DNA of 64,000 nucleotides from Diaporthe sp. PMI_573 (taxonomy: Eukaryota; Ascomycota; Sordariomycetes; Diaporthales; Diaporthaceae), in assembly GCA_021399435.1 (NCBI GenBank), contig JAJTUP010000028.1, positions 248,001-312,000 on the forward strand, written 5' to 3'. Both the position numbers and the translations under genes were made by a program. Numbering within the stretch: position 1 is the first letter of the stretch; each line of letters opens with the position of its first letter. The notes beneath the pieces are model-generated. The model saw only the letters and a program-made list of their open reading frames with translations, was not told where the DNA came from and did not search any database. This document shows, one piece after another, positions 53,687 through 62,486 of the stretch.

Positions 53687-53964
53687 TCTGGGGTGATCTG
53701 GGATTATTTATCACAAGCCCTGATATTCTCTTCTCTTAATTATATCTGGATACGGCGTTCTCTTTGCTCTTGTATAAACGTCATTCTACCATTATCACGC
53801 ATACCCTGCCATCTGAAGGGTGGTTTCCCTTTCAAATCTAATTTGCAACGTCGCCTATTACAAATTGTTGTTGCAATACCTGCGAAGCGGCGGAAAACGA
53901 TGACAAAGCTCCTAATGCGAGAATAATCATGGCTGATCTTTTAATGTTACGGAGTATTCAATAG

Positions 53965-54573
53965 GTTCGCAAGCTTCGCTGTGATACAAACCCCAAAAGC
54001 TGCTCGCATTGCGCCCGGCTAAACCTCCAATGCTACGTCACCAACCGCAGTACCGGACGCACAGAGTGCCGCGACTATCTGCAACAGCTTGAGCATCAGA
54101 ACAAGGAGATGATGACTCGGCTGCAGGACATGGAGAAGTTGCTCGAGGGCAGAGGAGTTCAAGTTCGGCCGTGGCAGTGGACCCCGCTCGATGAATCTGG
54201 TTCGCCGTCCGACAACAGCGACCCAAGCAAGGACAAATGGACATAATTCTTTTCCCTCTGGGTCAAAGATACCAGTTGCCAAACACAAACATCAGCATCT
54301 CCCGTCCAAACCGGGCATGTGAGAATAGCCACTGCCCGTCTCGGCAGCACGGCCCAGGGCACACCCTTGTGTGGTACTAATATCACCCAGCTGCCCATAG
54401 GCATGGCAACTGACATTACATCTTTGAATGCACCAGATGTAGACAACTTACTACCTTACATTCACGACAATCCCCTGCTCGACGGCCAGTCTCTGCAGTT
54501 TTCCGTCCAATCACCATCAAAAACTCAACCTACCAACTCCGCGATGTGGTACGCATCAACAGCACAGCATTAA
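53965..54573 (+). pseudogene. Zn2Cys6 regulator fragment with a premature stop
   Basis: Begins after a plausible acceptor (ATTCAATAG) with VRKLRCDTNPKSCSHCARLN and LQC: cysteines 3 to 6 of a binuclear cluster (C6C2C6C spacing), the first two expected on a lost upstream exon. A coiled segment follows (CRDYLQQLEHQNKEMMTRLQ, DMEKLLEGRG), as in dimeric regulators. An in-frame TAA at 54244 interrupts it; the same frame then continues through GTNITQLPIGMATDITSLNA and PDVDNLLPYIHDN to 54573, where a pogo scar starts. So one nonsense change and loss of both ends. Confidence 0.7.
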
Positions 54574-54840
54574 CGTAACGTGCCCGGCCCACTTTCGGCG
54601 CACCCCCGACGCCGACTATGCCACTATTCCCAACCTCGATTGCCCGCCACTACGATAACCGATCCCTCTTCCGTTAGTGTTGAAATCGTCAAAAGCATCG
54701 CTATCAGGGGATATCGCCCCGGCGTTAATTTGAGCCTTCCGAATAGCCTCAATATCGGCGAAAGCTACGTTCGAGTTAATTTGAACCTTCTTCCTCTTGA
54801 GCTTCCTGCTGGCCTCAATTTGATGCCTCAGGCACACATT
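54574..54840 (-). mobile_element. Pot2-like transposon relic (3' end)
   Basis: The left edge TAACGTGCCCGGCCCAC and CGGCGCACCCCCGAC have the layout of a Pot2-like terminal repeat. The minus strand codes RHQIEASRKLKRKKVQ, then DIEAIRKAQINAGAISPDSD, matching the C-terminal tail of the transposase at 20520-20640 (KRKKVSTSP, RIEAIRKAQIAAGAIE). The remainder is lost. Confidence 0.8.
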
Positions 54841-55085
54841 TCTCAGATACCCGTCACATCTGACAGTTCGTACTGGTGCTTGTTTCGTTCTGCCTCCTTT
54901 GACCGCCTTACCCCGCCACCCAGACTTCGATGTCCCCTCTGTTTAGTACAGTACAAACCGCCAAACACGTTCAAACCGAAAATACTAATCAGAGTTTTCC
55001 CGCTCCAGTTTGAAAGCCATTGACCTCAATGTCCTTCCTGCCTGGCCACTGTCGAGATTGTCCTTTTCCCCAGAACCCCTCGACG
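54841..55085. other. Short flank before the DUF7770-like gene
   Basis: Contains ACCCGTCACATCTGAC, also found at 17746 beside a second shared string (see findings). Probably the promoter region of the next gene. Confidence 0.4.
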
Positions 55086-55818
55086 ATGTTGCAGCCTTGT
55101 CATCAACACGTCTATAAGGTCGCCGAGTTGCTCGCCATTAGGCCTTCATTCGCGCCAAGTCTATTCTTCAATCTCGATAAAGACCCTACATATATGAGAA
55201 CCACAAGGGTCATTGCCTCTTACGTCGCCGTATTACCTCCAGAAGACGCCATATTGGAGCCGAATCGTTGGATGGTGGTGCTTAAGACCGGCAAACAAAC
55301 GACAATCAAAATTGAATTAAAGCAGGCTGATCCATTGGGTAATACACTAATTTGCTGTTCTGACGGGCCTCGTGTGCTCAAATCCGGAGAGTTAGAGAAT
55401 TGCGCAAGGAGCTGGGCTCTTGAAGTGCGAAAGGGGAGTACTGTTAGTGAATGGCTAGATCGGGTTGTGGAGACTGGATTAACGAGATACAGACTTGTCC
55501 GAGGACTTGGTGAGTGTTTCAAGTACTATGTAAGGGCCAAAGCTAATCCCTTTCATAGGGTTCCTATGGTGGATGGATTGTGTCCTGCACGAGCTGAACA
55601 GCTTTTTCTTTGTGCAGTATCGCGAAATAAACGATATGAAAGTCTGGCTTAGATTGGTTTGGGATAAGAACGGGGTGGCTGTTTCTGAAATGATGCGGAC
55701 ACTTGAGAAAGGAACATGGCTGGAGATGGAAAGCTACTTAGAAGGCGCCCCTTGGTGCTCTGTGCCGTCAGTGGATTACGCAGACTCTACGCTGGTCTCC
55801 GAACAGACCTGCGCATGA
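55086..55818 (+). CDS. DUF7770-like hypothetical protein
   Basis: Exon 1 55086-55509, intron 55510-55558 (GTGAGT...GCTAATCCC...CATAG), exon 2 55559-55818: 227 residues from MLQPCHQHVYKVAELLAIRP. The order NRWMVVLKTGKQTTIKIELK, then ARSWALEVRKGSTVSEWLDR, then GLTRYRLVRGLGFLWWM, then DCVLHELNSFFF resembles the small fungal DUF7770 fold (strand-rich centre, 'RYxxxxxGxGxxxW' near the end) as I remember it. Alternative starts are ATG 55029 and ATG 55194. No lesion is seen, although the gene sits among pseudogenes. Function unknown. Confidence 0.45.
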
Positions 55819-56089
55819 TCATAGGAGCAATATTGAGAAACAAGGGCTAGAGAAGGGGAAAAGTAGTGTTCCGCTGTGATACAGTACTGTACAGTATATG
55901 TAATGGTACTTTTACTAAAGAGTAACATCTCTGCCCTAAATCATATGCTTTGTATTTCCGCAAAGAGACTCAATAATGGAAATAAGTGGTACTTTTGGTT
56001 AGTCTTGATGGCGTCGGGAACGAAGCCGACTTCCTTCTTGGCGAGCAAGCGTTCCATACTGTACGTTCTCCCGGCAGAAGTACTATGCC
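55819..56089. other. Short intergenic region
   Basis: Nothing recognised except a possible upstream part of the Gypsy relic. Confidence 0.4.
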
Positions 56090-56400
56090 TGGTCGAGCGT
56101 TTGACTTGGACAATTCCTCTACCACTTATTAAGAAACTACGAGACTGACTCAAAGGAGCCAAATGGTTCACGGCCCTAGACTTTAAAGGAGCCTACAACC
56201 TTATCCGAATGAAGGAAGAAGAAGAATGAAAAACCGCATTTTGAACATGCTACGGATACTACGAATATACGGTTATGCCATTTGGATTAACCAATGTACC
56301 AGCATCATTCCAGGAAAGTATCAAGTTGGCTTTACACCAGTCTAAAGGTCCAGGATCAGATCTAACCGGTGCGATATTTTACAGGTACTTTCCGTTTAGC
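56090..56400 (+). mobile_element. Ty3/Gypsy reverse-transcriptase relic
   Basis: The frame reads WTIPLPLIKKLRD-stop-LKGAKWFTALDFKGAYNLIR, MKEEEE-stop-KTAF-stop, then YEYTVMPFGLTNVPASFQE, the central palm of a Gypsy reverse transcriptase. All three stops are TGA where family members have Arg (CGA) or Trp (TGG), the kind of change RIP makes. The catalytic YxDD box is gone. It is a different family from the element at 58.4-62.5 kb. Confidence 0.85.
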
Positions 56401-56991
56401 TCTTCCGCAATTTCTATCACCCATTAAAATTTCACAATATACTTCCACGTTGCGGAATACCATGAAAAGAACCTTTCCCAACTTTAGCAGTACATGATAA
56501 AGTACAGTCGTTTAAATAATTGACACAGACTTTAGAAAGAACTGAGCCATGCTGTACTGAACCATACACTAGAGAGTTTCCCACAGTACCGTCGTCGATA
56601 CTTTGGATTCAGGGACGTGATAAAGAAGGCGGGCGGTGAGACAATTCGACAATGGCGAGGGGAGGCTAGGATCTGAGGTCTGAGGGGGAGGAAGAGGAGG
56701 ATATCCGTACTCTATTTTGTGAATGTTTCCTGAAGAACTGTAATTTACGGCCTTCTGGCTTGGGGTGGGACCATTTACCGTCCGTTGATGTTAGACCATT
56801 GGAATAGATGTGTTGTGGGAGAATTGGAAAATGAGGATTTGACATTAGTTAGGCAGAAATACTGGTGTCCAGGTTTCATATAGCAATTATAGAGATGTCA
56901 AGATTGAAAGGGAGGCTCAAGCTGTATTCTGGGGAGCCATACTCGTCGGGTTCCTCCTCAGGCGGCGGCGTGGTCATGCTGATAGTATGGT
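56401..56991. other. Intergenic debris
   Basis: A purine-rich run (GGGGGAGGAAGAGGAGG near 56682) and short frames. No gene supported. Confidence 0.4.
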
Positions 56992-57231
56992 TTGAGACTT
57001 TCTCGGGAACAGCCTTTGTTTAAAGATCTCATACACGAAATGCTGTGTGGCCTGGAATACCTGCATTCTGAACGTGTCACCCATTGCGACATCAAACCCA
57101 CCAACATAATCATCGTCGAGAAGGCCGTGGTAAAAAAATCATTGGAAAACGAGCTACGAATAGGAACATGTCCTGGCTGTCCTCCAACTGTTTGTTTACT
57201 TAAGGAAACCAAGACCGGTCTTCTTAAATAA
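56992..57231 (+). pseudogene. Protein kinase catalytic-loop fragment
   Basis: The text LFKDLIHEMLCGLEYLHSER followed by VTHCDIKPTNIIIV is the helix E and catalytic loop of a Ser/Thr kinase; the catalytic Asp and the Lys and Asn of DxKPxN are present, with HCD in place of HRD. The nucleotide-binding lobe upstream is missing (a TAG lies in frame at 56983) and there is no DFG motif downstream before the stop. A fragment, not a working kinase. Confidence 0.6.
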
Positions 57232-57253
57232 GCTTTAAAGTTAGGACTAACTA

Positions 57254-58295
57254 ATGATATCCTATTTATACTTACTCTCCTACCCTTTGAAATTGCTTTT
57301 GAATTCCATTATTGTGTGTTTCGATCTTGTCAAGATTATTACACCATTGCTGTCAACCGCAACTATGAGTACCACGACATTAGCTACAGGTAATGTTCTC
57401 GGAACTCTTTGTTTAACAACACCTCAGCTACCCCTAATTGCTGGTATATCTACCGTCTCGGCAGTGTAAGTTGTGATTGATTCCCTCCTAGTCCATCACT
57501 GAACTCATCTAGATTTAGGTACGATCACCCGTTCTGGAACAAGTGCCAGGCACATCTCTTCTTTTCCAGTCCAGAGTTTAACCCTGTCACATTTATCTTT
57601 GATCAGGGAGGGTGTTTCGAGCGACAGAGAAATGAATTCCTAGTCCCTGCTGGTGCGCCAAATGGAGAGGCTTATGTGATATGGTGAGCCCCCTCCTATG
57701 TTCGTACAAGCCACGGACCTCGTATGCTCATATCAGTTGTAGGGATTGCGAGGGTCTTTCGCCAACATGTGTCCAAGCTTCTATCTCTCAGGGCCAGGAG
57801 AGTGCCGGACTGAGCTCTACACAGAACGGCGACATCATCTGTATGCCAAATCTGTTGAATGCAGGAGCCCCTTCCGGGAATAGCTCGTCGCAGAGGCCTG
57901 GGTTGTCACCAACTGGAGCAGCTCAGACGCAGGCTTCTAATTGGAACTGGCCGATGCCATCTCGCATTCCAGGTGAGGATGTGTCGCGTTTAGTAACAAC
58001 CCCAGTCCCGGATATAACATCTGAGCCAGCGCCCGTGGCCGTAGATACAAGCGCAAGCCGCACAGGCTCCCAAATATCAAGCGTGTCTCAGTCTATTGAG
58101 ACACAGTTCAGTACAAAGACTTCTGATCAGTCTAAAGACAAGACAGATAACGGTATATTTGGCTTTCCTGGTGTCAGTTCCGCTACTCGCTTATTAACGA
58201 TGCCGGGCTTTAGCTCAAAGGTGCTCACCTTAACTCGGACTATCACAACGCTGCTTACCACAACGGTTCCAAGTACAGACACAAAGGATGAGTGA
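57254..58295 (+). CDS. Cysteine-containing, Ser/Thr-rich surface-type hypothetical protein
   Basis: Three exons, 57254-57465, 57519-57683 and 57737-58295, with two 53-base introns (GTAAGT...TTTAG, GTGAGC...ATCAG): 311 residues. The N-terminus is hydrophobic ([20 protein letters not shown]) and may be a signal sequence or anchor; an inner start at 57365 exists. The cysteine-bearing domain spans [43 protein letters not shown]. The C-terminal half is Ser/Thr-rich and low-complexity, like cell-wall-associated proteins, without a visible membrane anchor. Its 3' end lies within about 110 bases of the truncated Gypsy element, and the pol read-through frame overlaps it antisense, so the original C-terminus may have been lost. 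No family name recognised. Confidence 0.55.
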
Positions 58296-58399
58296 GGAAT
58301 TCAGTCGAAAGATTTAATGTTTTGCAGAACAATAAAGAGGATTGCGGAATTTGAAGCGGGTTGAATGGTCCTGGCTGGGGAGCGAGATACGGCGAGCGA

Positions 58400-60750
58400 T
58401 CATGCTTGGCTTTTAGCTCGGGCAGATCCGGAACGTACAGGCGGTTTCCATAGTACAGGTATCCGTGGCGGTTCTCGCACTCGGCTAGGGTCAGCAGCCG
58501 GTGTCGAGGGGAGTCCTCTTCTAAGGCTTTCAGGACAGAACGGGGGATCGGGTCTTCTGAATATCCTTTCTCAAATAGGGTGGACATTTCTTCGTCCCAG
58601 AGTTGACGGGCTGGTTCTGTTCGGCGGCGTGCCGTAGCCAAAAAACGTACGGTCTTCTTTTGCGGTAGGGCGGGATCCAAATTTTCTTTCTTTAGGACAA
58701 CCTGGCTCTGGTGCAGCAGCCTCTCATCCCCCTCTTGAGGTAGGTCTTCTGACCTCCTGGTCAGCGCGTCCGGCTTGGCACCTTGCTTTCCTGGGCGGTA
58801 TGTGATCTGAAAATTGAAACGAGACAGGAATTCTGCCCAGCGGGCCTGGCGGCGGTTGAGCAACTTCGTTGTCGTAAAGTACTCCAGGTTTTTGTGGTCC
58901 GTAATGACCTTGATCGGGGACGGGGCCCCTTCCAGTTCCGGGCGCCATTCCTCGAAGCAACGGATAATAGCAAGCAGTTCCTTATCATATATCTCATAGT
59001 TGCATTCTGTCGAAGAATGTTTTTTCGAGAAGAATGCGACGGGTCGTAGGATTCCATCGTCCCCATACTGGGACATTACTCCGGCAGAGACAAAGTCGGA
59101 AGCATCAGTTTCTAGTATGACGTCCTTTTCCCAGTCGAAACAGGCCAGTACAGGTGCTTGCGTAAATGCAGTCTTCAGGTCATTAAAGGCTTTCTCGCAG
59201 GAGGAGTCGAAATCAAATCGCACTCCTTTTTTTGTCAGGCGGACTAGTGGTGAAATTATTTTGGAAAAGTCTCGGACGAAGCGGCGGTAAAAGTTGCCAA
59301 ACCCAATAAAGGCTTGCACGTCTGTCAGGCAGGTCGGGGTTTTCCAGGAGACGATAGTCTCAACCTTCTTCGGATCCATCCGGATACCGTGTGCGCCCAC
59401 AATTAGGCCTAGGAAGGTTGTCTCTTCAACGAAGAATTCGCACTTCTCCAACTTAGCATACAGGCCGGCTTCTCGCAGGGCAGTCAAGACCAGCCGCAGG
59501 TGTTCTTCGTGCTCAGAACGGGTACGGCTGTAGATCAAGATGTCGTCCAGGTACGCTGTGCAAAATACGTCCAGGTACGGTCTCAGGGTATCGTTAATGA
59601 ATCTTTGGAAGGTCGAGGGGGCTCCGGTGAGCCCAAATGGCATCACTAACGTTTCAAATAGGCCGAAGCGGGTGCGGAAGGCGGTCAGATATTCCTCCCC
59701 CTTGCATATACGGAGGTTGTTGAAGGCAGCGATTATGTCGACCTTTGAGAAATACTTCATCCCCTTCAGGTTGTTCAGGGTCTCCTTGGTCAAGGGCAGT
59801 GGGTAACGGTCCTTGACGGTGACATTGTTCAGGGCTCGATAATCCACACAGAATCGGAGTCCTCCTCCAGGTTTAGACACAAACAGGACTGGTGAGGCAA
59901 CGTGGGAGGCGCTTGGTCGGATGAATCCCTTCCGTAGGTTTTCGTCTAGCCATTCTCTCAGGGCTGTCAGCTCGCCTCGGGACATAGAATATAATGGGCC
60001 AAAGGGTGGCGTCTTCCCTTCGATCAGCTGGATATGGTGGTCATATGGACGGTGAGGCGGTAACTTCTCAGCCTCCTTGGGTGAGAAGACATCAGCGAAT
60101 TCCTCCAGTTCCTTGGGTAGGGTTTTCGCAGGCTCAGGTTCCTTGCGGGCGGGGCCCAAGTGCTGGGCTTCCAGTATATCATCAATCTGCTCCAAGGACG
60201 CGGTAAACAGGCGGTAGCCCTCCTTGCGGGCATAAGCGGCGGCAGCTCTCAGGGTGACTTGGTATGGCTCATACTTTCTCAGGATATCGGGGCAGGACAG
60301 GGGGCGGTAGGTCCGGGCAGTCTTCGGCACGTCTTGCAGTGCTTTTAGTTTAGTAGGTTTTCCAGGGACATTGCAGTGGCGGCGGCAGTATTCGCTGTCG
60401 AACGTAATTGTGTGGGAGGCAAAGCGAATAGTCGGGTCGTGTTGCTTTAGCCAGGGCATTCCCAAGACAACAGGATAATAGGCCAACTGAGTGGCAAACA
60501 TCATCATGGTATCTTGGAAATGGTCGTTAATGCGGCAGGAAACCAGGGCGTAGTGGGTGACGGCATCCTCAGAGGATCTCCCGTCAATCACTTCCAGGTT
60601 GAACGGTTTCTTCAGGGGCAACAAGGAAATATCGTGAGCCTCAGCCCATTCCTTGTCTATGAAAGCCTTTCCTTCGGCTCCAGTATCAGTCAGGGCGTAG
60701 GCAGGTATTTCCTTTCCTCCTACGGTTAGGTGTGCAGGCAGTATCAGCAT
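58400..60750 (-). CDS. Gypsy Pol: protease, reverse transcriptase, RNase H (integrase lost)
   Basis: Retroviral-type aspartic protease near the start ([15 protein letters not shown]). Reverse transcriptase follows with [48 protein letters not shown] and the catalytic [10 protein letters not shown]. RNase H follows with [17 protein letters not shown] and TDHKNLEYF. After [15 protein letters not shown] the family sequence ends; the open frame runs on to 58255 through foreign sequence. The upstream part of the frame (from about 60845) is open without an ATG, consistent with expression by a -1 ribosomal frameshift from gag. Confidence 0.9.
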
Positions 60751-60845
60751 GTTAGAGCGCTGGTTTTGTTCTTCCTCAATAGTCGGTCCGGTGACGGCAG
60801 CGGCAGAGATACGCAGAGTGCGCTTGTGAGGAGCCTGAGGGCGAC

Positions 60846-62192
60846 TTACCTCAGGCTCGCTCCGTTTATCGAACTCTGGGCAGGGGAATTGCTACGTCCG
60901 CGGGCAGGCGAGCGAGGCGTAGAATGGACTGGCGAACGGAGAGGTGACCGAGAGGCAGGAGAAGAGGGGCGGAAGCCCTGCACACGGGGCGGGCGGTTGT
61001 CTGGCAAGTGGCACTGGGCGACGAAGTGATCCGACGAGCCACAACGGTAGCATTCACGGCGTTCCTTACGGCCATTACTCCGGCGCTGAGAGCTTAGGTC
61101 CATCGGGTCGCCAGCAGGGAGAGGTGGTGCGGGTGGCCTTTGGGTAGAGGCAGCAGCAGGCTTAATTGCGGTAGCATATGTCTTCGAGGTGGTCTGGGCA
61201 GGCGTGGAAACAGGCTTATGGCGGGAGACTTGTTGCTGGTGTTGGCGGAAACGGTTGTCCAGGGACTGAAGGTGTCGGGCATAGGGCCGGAACTCATCAG
61301 AGTCAGCGGGGTTGTGTAGGAGCATATCCTGAAGCTCGCGGGAGATCCCTTGAAACAGCAGAGGCGAGAGGGCGGTATCCGGCATTTCCCCCTCCAGGGC
61401 GAGGCGCTGGAACTCGGCGAAATAGGTACTGAAGTCTTGGTTGCGTTGTCTCAGCTGGTACAGCTTATTCCTGGAGTTCTGAATACGGTCCGGGTCCCCA
61501 AAGGCTTCTTCCAGATACTTGAGCAGGTCCGGGTAGTCCACAAACTGGGGGACACCGTATAGGGTCTTGGGCAGGATCAGCTCATACGCCTTTTCCGTAA
61601 GGCGTCCAGCGACATAGGTCAGGCGGGCAGTAGCGGTAGGAAAGCGGTCGGCATTGGCGGTCATCTTTGCGTAGATCTGTTGCGTGAAGCGGCGAAGGTC
61701 GTGGCGAGATCCGTCAAATTCCTTTGGGTCAGGTAGTTTCTCGCTGAGGATGGCAGAACCGGTACTTGTGACAGGAGTAGGCAGAGTCGCTCCCGGTGCA
61801 GCATCTGCAGTTCGGTCAACACGGGGACCAGTAGGAGCGGGTTCAGTGGCAGGAGTCTGTACAGCGGGTGTGGCGGCATTCAGGAGTTGCAGTTTCTCAA
61901 TTTCAAGGCGGATGACCTCCTTCTGGGCGGCATCGTACTGGTCCTTCTGGTAGCTGATCACCCCATCTCGCTTGGTCAGGTCGGAGCGCAGGGAAGCAAT
62001 CGTAGCGTTACGGCTCAGGGTCTCGACCTGGGAGGAAGAGACTTCTTCCTCGAGCGTAGATGTGTACTGGTTAAGGTTGCGCAAGTACATCATCCAGTCG
62101 GAGGCATGTTCGGCAACATGATGAGCCAACTCCTCCGGGGAGTCGGTACTCAGAGGCGGCTGCGGGCGGTTCGACATGGTGTCGACGTCCAA
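60846..62192 (-). CDS. Gypsy Gag with CCHC zinc knuckle
   Basis: 448 residues from [17 protein letters not shown]. An N-terminal coiled region precedes a capsid-like domain ([59 protein letters not shown]). The nucleocapsid knuckle [14 protein letters not shown] and an Arg/Ser-rich tail follow. Intact. Confidence 0.9.
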   Translation of the reverse strand: MDVDTMSNRPQPPLSTDSPEELAHHVAEHASDWMMYLRNLNQYTSTLEEEVSSSQVETLSRNATIASLRSDLTKRDGVISYQKDQYDAAQKEVIRLEIEKLQLLNAATPAVQTPATEPAPTGPRVDRTADAAPGATLPTPVTSTGSAILSEKLPDPKEFDGSRHDLRRFTQQIYAKMTANADRFPTATARLTYVAGRLTEKAYELILPKTLYGVPQFVDYPDLLKYLEEAFGDPDRIQNSRNKLYQLRQRNQDFSTYFAEFQRLALEGEMPDTALSPLLFQGISRELQDMLLHNPADSDEFRPYARHLQSLDNRFRQHQQQVSRHKPVSTPAQTTSKTYATAIKPAAASTQRPPAPPLPAGDPMDLSSQRRSNGRKERRECYRCGSSDHFVAQCHLPDNRPPRVQGFRPSSPASRSPLRSPVHSTPRSPARGRSNSPAQSSINGASLR

Positions 62193-62209
62193 GGGTGGGA
62201 GCTACGTAG

Positions 62210-62486
62210 TGTCACGATAGCAGGCAGGCGGTTCCCGGGCAGGTGGACGTCGAGCAGTCAGGATGATCAGGCAGGTCTTCTATTTACTACGTACAGGCTC
62301 TATCCTCGGTAGGCACAGGCTCTGTTGACAAGACGTAGCTCGAAGAGCTACGAAACAGCTATCAGGACAGGGTGCGGAGTTTTATCGAGCCGGCGGCTCA
62401 CGTAATCAGACCCCAACCCTCTGGGTTGGGCATCCCCCATAGCCTGGTCCGCCGCGGACCGAGCGTAGGGAGCCAGGACTGTGACA
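62210..62486 (-). repeat. 5' LTR of the Gypsy element (277 bp)
   Basis: On the minus strand it starts TGTCACAGTCC and ends ATCGTGACA, giving six-base inverted termini TGTCAC/GTGACA. The next 17 bases to the gag ATG side should hold the primer-binding site, but no tRNA match was recognised. It includes the perfect palindrome GGTCCGCCGCGGACC at 62446. The partner LTR is deleted, so identity cannot date the insertion. Confidence 0.88.

Larger units (their letters stand above)
58400..62486 (-). mobile_element. Ty3/Gypsy LTR retrotransposon, 3'-truncated
   Basis: Read on the minus strand: LTR (62486-62210), gag (62192-60846), pol (60750 to about 58400). Gag and pol are open throughout, with pol in the -1 frame relative to gag, as in many fungal Gypsy elements. 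Pol is cut off after RNase H; integrase and the 3' LTR are missing, and beyond about 58400 the sequence is unrelated. The absence of stops shows a recent arrival, truncated later by deletion. The left boundary is uncertain by about 100 bases. Confidence 0.88.

Noticed and set aside
60730..61029. Plus-strand frames opposite gag and pol
   Set aside because: Shadows of the intact retrotransposon genes.
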